A stretch of DNA of 64,000 bases from Nonomuraea soli (lineage in GTDB: Bacteria > Actinomycetota > Actinomycetes > Streptosporangiales > Streptosporangiaceae): positions 812,816-876,815 of the forward strand of contig NZ_JACDUR010000002.1 in assembly GCF_013761175.1 (NCBI RefSeq), read 5' to 3'. Of the stretch, positions 52,466-60,598 are shown piece by piece. The notes beneath the pieces were generated by a model. That model worked only from the letters and a program-made list of their open reading frames with translations, made no database searches and was not told the origin of the DNA. The position numbers were made by a program, and so were the translations under genes. Numbering within the stretch: the stretch's first letter is position 1; the number at the start of each line of letters is the position of its first letter.

Positions 52466-53052
52466 TGGACATCACCGTCCCCGCCCGCGCCCCCTGGTCG
52501 GCCGTCGTGCGCTCCGGTCAGACGCTCACCATCACCGACCTCGGCGGCAACCAGGCCGTCGACTGCCTCCTCTACGACGCCCACGACACGTCCGTGCGCT
52601 ACAGCGCCCAGGACACCGTCCACGCCCAGGGCGGCATCTTCCTGACCACCGGCACCGTGCTGCTGTCCAACGAGCACACCCCGCTCATGACCGTCGCCGA
52701 CGACACCTGCGGACGCCACGACACCGTCGGCGGCGCCTGCTCCAAGGAGTCCAACACCCTGAGGTACGGCCAGCACACCTGGTCCCAGCACGCCTGCGTG
52801 GAGAACTTCCTGGCCGAGGGACTGCGCCACGGCCTGGGCAAGCGCGACCTGGTCAGCAACGTCAACTGGTTCATGAACGTCCCCGTCGAGGCCGACGGCA
52901 CCCTCGGCATCGTCGACGGCATCTCCGCCCCCGGCCTGCGGGTGAGCCTGCGCGCCGAGACCGACGTGCTCGTGCTCGTCTCCAACTGCCCGCAGATCAA
53001 CAACCCGTGCAACGGCTTCGACCCCACGCCGGTGAGGATGACGATCCAGTGA
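52465..53052 (+). CDS. Urea carboxylase-associated protein 2 (DUF1989)
   Basis: A 195-residue paralogue and probable partner of the preceding protein. It shares LTITDLGGNQAVDCLLYDA and the DTCGRHDTVGGACS cysteine block, and ends near NCPQINNPCNGFDPTP. The ATG shares one base with the preceding stop (TGATG). A heteromer of the two DUF1989 proteins would match the carboxyguanidine deiminase pair described in guanidine degradation. Confidence 0.9.
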   Translation: MDITVPARAPWSAVVRSGQTLTITDLGGNQAVDCLLYDAHDTSVRYSAQDTVHAQGGIFLTTGTVLLSNEHTPLMTVADDTCGRHDTVGGACSKESNTLRYGQHTWSQHACVENFLAEGLRHGLGKRDLVSNVNWFMNVPVEADGTLGIVDGISAPGLRVSLRAETDVLVLVSNCPQINNPCNGFDPTPVRMTIQ

Positions 53053-56000
53053 CGATGACGCTGCTGGTGGCCAACCGCGGAGAGATCGCGGTCCGGATCA
53101 TCCGCACCGCCCGCCTCATGGGCCTGCGGACCGTGGCGGTCCACTCCGACCCCGACCGCGGCGCCGCCCACGTGCGCCTGGCCGACCACGCCGTCCGCCT
53201 CGGCCCCGCGCCGGCCAAGGAGAGCTACCTCGACGCCGACCGGGTGCTCGGCGCGGCCATCGAGTCCGGAGCCGACGTGCTCCACCCCGGCTACGGGTTC
53301 CTGTCGGAGAACGCCGGCTTCGCCCGCCGCGTCGAACAGGCCGGGATCGTGTTCGCCGGTCCCACGCCCGATCAGCTGGAGTTGTTCGGCGCCAAGCACA
53401 CCGCCCGCGCCGCGGCCAGGACGGCGGGAGTGCCGCTGCTGCCAGGCACGGGGCTGCTCGCCGACCTGCCCGCCGCGCTGGCCGCGGCCGAGCGCATCGG
53501 CTACCCGGTGATGCTCAAGGCCACCGGGGGCGGCGGCGGGATCGGCATGCGCGCCTGCCGGGACGCGGCGGAACTGGGCCAGGCGTGGCTGAGCGTGCAG
53601 CACGTGGCCTCGGCCGGATTCGGCACCGCGGGGATGTTCCTGGAAGCCTTCGTCGAAGGGGCCCGTCACGTCGAGGTGCAGGTGTTCGGCGACGGCCGCG
53701 GCCGGGTCGTGGCGCTCGGCGACCGCGACTGCTCGCTGCAGCGGCGCCACCAGAAGGTGCTGGAGGAGGCGCCCGCCCCCGGCCTGCCCGACGCGGTGCG
53801 CGACCTGCTCGCCGGCAGCGCCGTGCGGTTGTGCGAATCGGTCTCCTACCGCTCGGCCGGGACGGTGGAGTTCATCTACGACCCGGTCCGCCGCCGGCCG
53901 TACTTCCTGGAGGTGAACACCCGCCTGCAGGTGGAGCACCCCGTGACCGAGGCCCGCTACGGCGTTGACCTGGTCGGGTGGATGCTGCGCCTGGCCCAGG
54001 GGGACACCTCGCCGCTGGACGAGCTGCCCGAGCCGCGCGGGCACGCGGTGGAAGCCCGCGTGTACGCGGAGAACCCGAGCAAGGAGTACCGGCCCAGCGC
54101 CGGGCGGCTCACCCGCGTCGAGTTCCCCGACGACGTGCGGGTGGACACGTGGGTCGAGACCGGGACCGAGGTGACGGCCTCCTACGACCCGATGCTGGCC
54201 AAGGTGATCGCCCACGCACCCGACAGGGACAGCGCCCTGGCGCGGCTCGGCGCCGCCCTCGGCGAGTGCCGCATCGACGGGATCGAGACCAACCTGGGGC
54301 TGTTGCGGGCCGTCGTCGACGACGCGGACGTGCGCGCCGTACGGCACAGCACCGCCACCCTCGCCGGGATCGCCGACACCACGCCGCGCATCGAAGTCGT
54401 CAGGGCCGGGATGCAGACCACCGTGCAGGACTGGCCGGGCCGGATCGGCTACTGGCAGGTGGGCGTGCCGCCGTCCGGCCCCATGGACTGGCACTCCTTC
54501 CGCGCGGGCAACCTCGCGCTGGGCAACGCCGAGGGCGCGGCGGGCATCGAGTGCACGCTGCAGGGGCCCGCGCTGCGCTTCACCCACGCGACCACGGTGT
54601 GCGTCACCGGCGCCCCGGCTCCCGTGACCGTCGACGGCGAGCCGGTCACGCTCGGGGAGCCCTTCGAGATCCCGGCGGGGGCGACGCTGGACGTCGGGAC
54701 GCCCGCCACCGGCATGCGCACCTACGTGCTGGTGTCCGGAGGGCTGGACGTGCCCGCCTACCTGGGCAGCGCCTCCACCTTCACCCTCGGCAACTTCGGC
54801 GGCCACGGCGGCCGGGCGCTGCGGGCGGGCGACGTGCTGCGTGCCGTACCGGGCGGCCCGCACCTGCCGGCGGGCTCCGCCGTACCCCCGCCCATGACCG
54901 GGACGTGGGAGATCGGCGTCGTCGAAGGCCCGCACGCCGCGCCCGAGTTCTTCACCGGCGACGACATCGCCGAGTTCTACGCCGCCACCTGGAAGGTCCA
55001 CCACAACTCCGCCAGGACCGGCGTCCGGCTCGTCGGACCCAAACCCCGCTGGGCCCGCCCCGACGGCGGCGAGGCGGGGCTGCACCCGTCGAACATCCAC
55101 GACACCCCCTACTCCGTCGGCGCCGTCGACTTCACCGGCGACATGCCCGTCATCCTCGGACCCGACGGCCCCTCCCTCGGCGGGTTCGTCTGCCCGGCGA
55201 CGGTCGTCACCGCCGAGCGGTGGAAGCTCGGCCAGCTGCGACCCGGCGACAGCGTGCGGTTCGTCCCGCTGCCCTCCGCGGTCGGCCGCCGCGGCGACGG
55301 CGGCGTTCTCGTACGGCGAGGCGACGTCACCTACCGGCGCAGCGGCGACGACAACATCCTCGTCGAGTTCGGCCCCATGGAGCTGGACCTGGCCCTGCGC
55401 ATGCGCGTGCACGCCCTGGCCGAGGCGGTCGAGGCGGCGCGGCTGCCCGGCGTCGTGGACGTCACCCCCGGCATCCGCTCCCTCCAGGTCCACCTCGACC
55501 CCGCGTCGCTCGCGCAGGAACGCCTGCTGGCCGTCCTCATGGAGCTGGAGGCGGGCCTGCCGCCCGTCGAGGACCTGGTGGTGCCCTCGCGCACGGTCCA
55601 CCTGCCCCTGTCGTGGGACGACCCTGCGACGCGGGAGGCGATCCAGCGCTACATGGCGGGCGTGCGCGACGACGCACCCTGGTGCCCCGACAACATCGAG
55701 TTCATCCGGCGCGTCAACGGGCTCGGCAGCGTCCAGGACGTCCACGACGTCGTCTTCGACGCCGAATACCTCGTGCTCGGGCTCGGCGACGTCTACCTGG
55801 GCGCGCCGGTGGCCACGCCGCTCGACCCACGGCACCGGCTGATCACCACCAAGTACAACCCGGCCAGGACGTGGACGGCCGAGAACTCCGTCGGCATCGG
55901 CGGCGCCTACCTGTGCGTCTACGGCATGGAGGGCCCCGGCGGCTACCAGTTCGTGGGGCGCACCGTGCAGGTGTGGTCCACCTACGGCCGGGAGCGGCCG

Positions 56001-56525
56001 TGGTCGCTGCGCTTCTTCGACCGCATCCGCTGGTATCCGGTGAGCGCGCGCGAACTGCTCGACCTGCGCGCCGACATGGCGGCGGGACGCCTGGAGCCGA
56101 AGGTCGAGGAGGGGGAGTTCTCCCTGGCCGGGTACCGGCGCTTCCTGGCGGCCAACGACGAGTCGATCGCCGCCTTCCGCGCCCGGCAGGCCGCGGCCTT
56201 CGCCGCCGAGCGGGCCGCGTGGGAGGAGGCGGGGGAGTTCTCGCGCGCCGAGAGCGACAGCGCCGCTCCCGCCCCCGCAGGCTTCGAGGCGCCCGCGGGC
56301 GGCGTGGTGGCCGAGGCCGAGTTCGCGGCGAGCGTCTGGCAGGTGACGGTGACCGAGGGGCAGCGGGTCGAGGCCGGTGACCGGCTGGTGGTGCTGGAGG
56401 CGATGAAGATGGAGTCCGCCGTCGTGGCGCGGGAGGGCGGGATCGTGGAGCGGATCCTCGTCAAACCCGGCGACCAGGTCGAGGCGGGCTCCGCCCTGGT
56501 GGTGCTGAAGGGAGAGGCGGCGTGA
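53049..56525 (+). CDS. Urea (guanidine) carboxylase, biotin-dependent
   Basis: A 1158-residue multidomain enzyme. Residues 1-450 are a biotin carboxylase (VANRGEIAVRIIRTA, KATGGGGGIGMR, FLEVNTRLQVEHPVTE). Next come the two carboxyltransferase halves (allophanate hydrolase subunit 2 type near 460-760, subunit 1 type near 770-1000) and a biotin carrier with the biotinyl lysine K1120 in EAMKME. It uses ATP and bicarbonate to make allophanate from urea, or carboxyguanidine from guanidine. The GTG start makes a GTGA overlap with the previous stop; an ATG two codons on is possible. Confidence 0.94.
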   Translation: MTMTLLVANRGEIAVRIIRTARLMGLRTVAVHSDPDRGAAHVRLADHAVRLGPAPAKESYLDADRVLGAAIESGADVLHPGYGFLSENAGFARRVEQAGIVFAGPTPDQLELFGAKHTARAAARTAGVPLLPGTGLLADLPAALAAAERIGYPVMLKATGGGGGIGMRACRDAAELGQAWLSVQHVASAGFGTAGMFLEAFVEGARHVEVQVFGDGRGRVVALGDRDCSLQRRHQKVLEEAPAPGLPDAVRDLLAGSAVRLCESVSYRSAGTVEFIYDPVRRRPYFLEVNTRLQVEHPVTEARYGVDLVGWMLRLAQGDTSPLDELPEPRGHAVEARVYAENPSKEYRPSAGRLTRVEFPDDVRVDTWVETGTEVTASYDPMLAKVIAHAPDRDSALARLGAALGECRIDGIETNLGLLRAVVDDADVRAVRHSTATLAGIADTTPRIEVVRAGMQTTVQDWPGRIGYWQVGVPPSGPMDWHSFRAGNLALGNAEGAAGIECTLQGPALRFTHATTVCVTGAPAPVTVDGEPVTLGEPFEIPAGATLDVGTPATGMRTYVLVSGGLDVPAYLGSASTFTLGNFGGHGGRALRAGDVLRAVPGGPHLPAGSAVPPPMTGTWEIGVVEGPHAAPEFFTGDDIAEFYAATWKVHHNSARTGVRLVGPKPRWARPDGGEAGLHPSNIHDTPYSVGAVDFTGDMPVILGPDGPSLGGFVCPATVVTAERWKLGQLRPGDSVRFVPLPSAVGRRGDGGVLVRRGDVTYRRSGDDNILVEFGPMELDLALRMRVHALAEAVEAARLPGVVDVTPGIRSLQVHLDPASLAQERLLAVLMELEAGLPPVEDLVVPSRTVHLPLSWDDPATREAIQRYMAGVRDDAPWCPDNIEFIRRVNGLGSVQDVHDVVFDAEYLVLGLGDVYLGAPVATPLDPRHRLITTKYNPARTWTAENSVGIGGAYLCVYGMEGPGGYQFVGRTVQVWSTYGRERPWSLRFFDRIRWYPVSARELLDLRADMAAGRLEPKVEEGEFSLAGYRRFLAANDESIAAFRARQAAAFAAERAAWEEAGEFSRAESDSAAPAPAGFEAPAGGVVAEAEFAASVWQVTVTEGQRVEAGDRLVVLEAMKMESAVVAREGGIVERILVKPGDQVEAGSALVVLKGEAA

Positions 56526-58174
56526 GCGCGGTCGACAGGGTACGGCGGGCGTACGCGCGCATCGCCGAGGTGAACAGGCCCGAGATCTGGATCGGCCTGC
56601 GCCCCCGGGAGGACGTGGAGGCCGAGGCCGCCGCAGTGGATCCGGCCTCGCCGCTGGCCGGGACGGTCTTCGCGGTCAAGGGCAACATCGACGTCGCCGG
56701 GCTGCCCACCACGGCCGGCTGCCCCTCGTACGCCTACCATCCCGGCCGCGATGCCGAGGTGGTGGCGCGGTTGCGGGCGGCGGGCGCCGTGGTCCTCGGG
56801 ACGACCAACCTCGACCAGTTCGCCACCGGCCTGGTCGGCACCCGCAGCCCCTACGGCGCGGTCCGCAACGCCGTGGACCCGGCCTACGTCTCGGGCGGCT
56901 CCAGCTCGGGCTCGGCCGTGGCGGTCGCGCTCGGGATCGCCGACTTCGCCCTGGGCACCGACACCGCGGGCTCCGGACGGGTCCCGGCGGCCTTCAACGG
57001 CATCGTCGGGGTGAAGCCCACCTACGGCCTGGTGCCGACCGACGGGGTGGTGCCCGCGTGCCGGAGCCTCGACTGCGTGACCGTCTTCGCGCGCACCCTG
57101 GCCGAAGCCCGCCGAGCCTTCGCCGTCATGACGTCCGAGCCCCCGTCCGGGGTGTCGGCCGGGTCGTCGGTGTCACCGGGCGCCGGGCCGTGGGGGAGCC
57201 GCAGGCCGGGCCCGTGGCGGGTGGCCGTGCCGCCCGCCGGCGCGCTGGGCGAGCTCGACCCCGGCTGGGGCGAGGCCTTCGAGCGCGCCGCCCGGTCGCT
57301 GCGCGACGTGGAACTCGTCCCCATCGACCCCGCCCCCTTCCTGGAGGCCGCCGACCTGCTCTACCAGGGCGCGTTCGTCGCCGAGCGGCACACGGCGGTC
57401 GGGGAGTTCGTCGCCAAGGGCGGCCCCGGCCTCGACCCCACCGTCGCGGGCATCATCACGGCCGCCGCCACCCTGCCCGCCCACCGCCTGTTCGCCGACC
57501 AGGAGCGCCTGGCCCTCCTGCGCGCCCAGGCCATGGCCCGACTCGGCGACGCCGACGCCCTCCTGCTGCCGACCACACCCGGCCACCCCACCATCGCCGA
57601 GGTGGCCGAGCAGCCTCTGGCCGCCAACACGAGGCTGGGGCGCTTCACCAACTCCACGAACCTGTTCGGCCTGTCCGCCCTGGCCGTACCCGCGGGCGAG
57701 GTGGGCGGGCGGCCCTTCGGCGTGATGCTGCTGGGCCGCGCGCACGCCGACGACCTGCTGGCCGCGATCGCCGAACGGCTCAGCCCGCCGCTCCTGCTCG
57801 CCGTGGTGGGCGCGCACCTGAGCGGCCAGCCGCTCAACCACCAGCTCACCTCCCACGGCGCGCGCCTGGCCGCCACGACGGCCACCGCGCCGCACTACCG
57901 CCTGTACGCCCTGGCCACCGATCCGCCCAAACCCGGCCTGGTCAGGGCGGCGGACGGCGGGGCGGCGATCGAGGTGGAGGTCTGGGAGCTGCCCGCGCAA
58001 GGCCTGGGCCGCCTGCTCGCCCAGGTGCCCCGGCCCCTCGCCCTGGGCGAGGTCGAACTGTCGGACGGAGGATCGGTGACCGGATTCGTGTGCACGCCGG
58101 AAGGGCTCGGCGGCGCCGCGGAGATCACGGCTCACGGTGGCTGGAGGGCGTACCTGGCGTCCGGGAGGCGATGA
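56522..58174 (+). CDS. atzF: Allophanate hydrolase
   Basis: A 550-residue amidase-signature enzyme that splits allophanate to ammonia and carbon dioxide. The catalytic triad is K53 (FAVKGNIDV), S127 (GGSSSGS) and S151 (GTDTAGSGR); the spacings of 74 and 24 residues equal those of AtzF. The C-terminal domain (about 430-550) is the extra allophanate-hydrolase domain. GTGA overlap with the carboxylase. The last 50 bp overlap the converging nitrilase-family gene. Confidence 0.94.
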   Translation: MSAVDRVRRAYARIAEVNRPEIWIGLRPREDVEAEAAAVDPASPLAGTVFAVKGNIDVAGLPTTAGCPSYAYHPGRDAEVVARLRAAGAVVLGTTNLDQFATGLVGTRSPYGAVRNAVDPAYVSGGSSSGSAVAVALGIADFALGTDTAGSGRVPAAFNGIVGVKPTYGLVPTDGVVPACRSLDCVTVFARTLAEARRAFAVMTSEPPSGVSAGSSVSPGAGPWGSRRPGPWRVAVPPAGALGELDPGWGEAFERAARSLRDVELVPIDPAPFLEAADLLYQGAFVAERHTAVGEFVAKGGPGLDPTVAGIITAAATLPAHRLFADQERLALLRAQAMARLGDADALLLPTTPGHPTIAEVAEQPLAANTRLGRFTNSTNLFGLSALAVPAGEVGGRPFGVMLLGRAHADDLLAAIAERLSPPLLLAVVGAHLSGQPLNHQLTSHGARLAATTATAPHYRLYALATDPPKPGLVRAADGGAAIEVEVWELPAQGLGRLLAQVPRPLALGEVELSDGGSVTGFVCTPEGLGGAAEITAHGGWRAYLASGRR

Positions 58175-59189
58175 TCTCCTGCTGGCGGCGCACGAACCAG
58201 GCCCGATCGGGCACCTGGCCGTCGAGGAGCGCGTTGGGCCGCTCCACCTCGTGCCTGCCGTACTCCTCAGCCCACAGGGCGGGCTTGAGCCGGGCGGGCA
58301 GATTCGTCATGCCGGGCCTGCCCCGGGTACGGCGCAGCGCCGCCAGGTCGAGCTCCGCCGAGGCGACCAGCGACTCGCCGGGGCCGGCGACGGCCAGCTG
58401 CCTGGCCTCGAAGTCGACGACCTCGGAGCCGCCGTTGGTCGAGTCGCGGGAGATCGGGATGCCGTCGAGGCCGCCGGAGTTGGCGCTGACCACGTAGGCG
58501 AGGTTCTCCAGCGCCCGCGCGCGGCGGGCCACCGCCTTGGGCGTGAGGGCGGGCGCCGACACCTCCGAGGTCGAGTGGCACAGCACCTCCGCGCCGCGCA
58601 GGGCCAGCACCCGCACGAGCTCGGGGTAGAGGATCTCCTCGGAGGCGACGCAGGCCAGCGCCCCCAGCTCGGTCCGCACCACGGGGAAAACCGCCTCGAT
58701 GCCGTAGACCTCCAGGTAGGCGTCCCACACGTCGTAGGGCGTGGGGGAGAACATGGAGTGCAGGCGCCGGTAGCGCAGCACCACCTCGCCCGACGGGGCG
58801 ATGATGAAGGACGCCTGGAAGTAGAGGCCGGGGAAGTGCGGGTCGCTCTCGTAGGCGTTGCCCGACAGGAACAGCCCGTGGCGCCGCGCCACCTCGCCCA
58901 TCGCCTCGTACTCCGGCCCGTCCGGCGCCAGGCACGCCAGCTTCTGCCAGGTGGGCACGTCGTGGCCCATGGGGAAGCCGGTCAGGAAGTACTCGGGCAG
59001 GACGACCAGGCGCAGCTCGGGGCCGAGCCAGGCGCGGGCGCCCGCCACCTGGGCGGCCATCCTGCCGATCGCCTCCGCGATCTGCTCGCGGGAGGTGACG
59101 GCACGGGTGGCGAGCTGCAGGGCCAGCGCGCGATAGGCGTCGTAGGCGGCCACCTCACGCCCGTTCGCCTGCAGCACTTCCGAGGTCAT
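58125..59189 (-). CDS. Atypical nitrilase-superfamily protein
   Basis: A 354-residue carbon-nitrogen hydrolase-fold protein. The usual Glu-Lys-Cys triad reads E66 (LPEYFL), R142 (RYRRLHS, normally YRK) and C180 (GALACVASEEILYPE). The lysine is thus replaced by arginine, so normal amidase chemistry is uncertain. Its location opposite allophanate hydrolase, with a 50-bp 3' overlap, suggests a link with amide or nitrile nitrogen supply. The chain is longer than most family members, with a 35-residue N-terminal extension. Confidence 0.87.
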   Translation of the reverse strand: MTSEVLQANGREVAAYDAYRALALQLATRAVTSREQIAEAIGRMAAQVAGARAWLGPELRLVVLPEYFLTGFPMGHDVPTWQKLACLAPDGPEYEAMGEVARRHGLFLSGNAYESDPHFPGLYFQASFIIAPSGEVVLRYRRLHSMFSPTPYDVWDAYLEVYGIEAVFPVVRTELGALACVASEEILYPELVRVLALRGAEVLCHSTSEVSAPALTPKAVARRARALENLAYVVSANSGGLDGIPISRDSTNGGSEVVDFEARQLAVAGPGESLVASAELDLAALRRTRGRPGMTNLPARLKPALWAEEYGRHEVERPNALLDGQVPDRAWFVRRQQEIIASRTPGTPSSHREP

Positions 59190-59425
59190 CTCGCCGCCTT
59201 CACACGTCGGGGGTTACGAGGGTAGCCCCCGGGTGGTGCCGCCGCGAGCAGGGCGGTGGCGCCACCGCACCCGGCGACCTCGGCGGGGTTCCGTCACGCT
59301 CGCGGACCCGGGGTTGCCCCGCGCCGGGTGGGTCGCCGTGACCCGGCCGGTCCAGGAAGGGTGAATCCTTTTCCCGAGCGGTGCCCTCTTATGAGGTGAA
59401 GGTCATGCTGAGAGGAGCTCAACGG

Positions 59426-59992
59426 ATGAGTGGCAAGGGCGGCGGGGACACGGCCGGGCGCGCCTGGGCGAGCACCCGCCTCATCGAGGCCGCCCAGGCG
59501 GGCGATCAGGAGTCGATCACCGCGGTGGTACACGGCGCCCACCCCCACGTCCGGCGCTTCGCCCAGCACCTGTGCGCCTCGCCGCAGGACGCGGAGGACG
59601 CGGCCCAGGAGGCGCTGATCATCCTCTACCGGAAGATCGGCTCGCTGCGCGCCACCGGAGCGCTGGCCTCCTGGCTGTTCCGCATCGTCAGGAACGAATG
59701 CCTGCGCCGGGCCCGGCTGCTGCTCGACCGCCACACCGAGATCGGCCCCGGCCTGATGACCTCGGCGGAGGACGAGGTCATCCAGCGCCTGGAGGCCGAG
59801 CTCGTCGCCCAGGCGATCAAGGAGCTGCCGGACGTGCAGCGCAGGGTGCTGATCATGCGCGATGTCCTCGGGTATCCGGGACGTGTGGTCGCCCAGCGGC
59901 TCGGGCTGAGTGACGCGGCGATGAAGTCCCAGCTTCACCGGGCCCGCAACGCCGTACGGCAGGGCCTGGCCGAGCCGCGGCACCGCCCCTAG
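59426..59992 (+). CDS. ECF-type RNA polymerase sigma factor
   Basis: A 188-residue sigma factor with region 2 (DAEDAAQEALIILYRKIGSL and ASWLFRIVRNECLRRAR) and region 4 (ELPDVQRRVLIMRD, VAQRLGLSDAAMKSQLHRAR). The ATG at 59426 is behind AGAGGAG; an earlier ATG at 59405 is possible. No anti-sigma gene is adjacent. The peroxiredoxin gene 44 bp downstream suggests an oxidative-stress role. The 236 bp before the gene hold no clear promoter motif. Confidence 0.92.
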   Translation: MSGKGGGDTAGRAWASTRLIEAAQAGDQESITAVVHGAHPHVRRFAQHLCASPQDAEDAAQEALIILYRKIGSLRATGALASWLFRIVRNECLRRARLLLDRHTEIGPGLMTSAEDEVIQRLEAELVAQAIKELPDVQRRVLIMRDVLGYPGRVVAQRLGLSDAAMKSQLHRARNAVRQGLAEPRHRP

Positions 59993-60036
59993 AACGGCGC
60001 CCGACCTTCTTTCCCCTACAGGAGTGGAGTTTCGCC

Positions 60037-60498
60037 ATGCTCGAAAACGGATCACCCGCACCCGACGTCGTCCTGGAGGACACCGACGGCCAGGCCGTAC
60101 GCCTGTCCGACTACCGGGGGCGTCATGCCGTGCTCGTCTACTTCATGCGATCGACGGCGTGCCCGATCTGCAACCGGCACGTCCAGGACCTCGTACGGCG
60201 TCGCGACGAGCTCGCCGCCGGCAACGTGAAGGTGCTCGTCGCGGTCCCCGAGGATCGCCGGACGGCGGCCGCGTGGAAGGCCAGGCGGAGCATCCCGTTC
60301 CCCGTGGTCGTCGGCCGCGACGGCACGCCGCACGAGCTGTTCGGGCTGGACAGGAAGATGCTCGGCTCCCTGCAGCAGTCGGGCACGGTGCTCGTCGACA
60401 CCGGCGGCGTCGTCCGCCACGCCCACGGCGCGACCCTGCCCACCGGCGGCTACCTCAGGAAAGAGATCTCCGAGGCCGTCGGCGCCCTGCGCCCATGA
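60037..60498 (+). CDS. Peroxiredoxin (AhpC/TSA family)
   Basis: A 153-residue thioredoxin-fold peroxidase. The active site is C42-P-I-C45 (STACPICNRHV), a CxxC arrangement closer to atypical peroxiredoxin or thiol-disulfide proteins than to AhpC. The N-terminal NGSPAPDVVLEDTDGQAVRL is typical of the family. It follows the ECF sigma gene, has AGGAG before the ATG, and is likely in its regulon. Confidence 0.9.
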   Translation: MLENGSPAPDVVLEDTDGQAVRLSDYRGRHAVLVYFMRSTACPICNRHVQDLVRRRDELAAGNVKVLVAVPEDRRTAAAWKARRSIPFPVVVGRDGTPHELFGLDRKMLGSLQQSGTVLVDTGGVVRHAHGATLPTGGYLRKEISEAVGALRP

Positions 60499-60598
60499 GA
60501 CCCGGGAGGGCGGTCGCCGGCCGCCTGCGGCGACACCCACTCCGGCCAGGCGGATAAGGTTCGATGCTGCGGGTGCGAGGAGGCGAACGGGGAGACGG

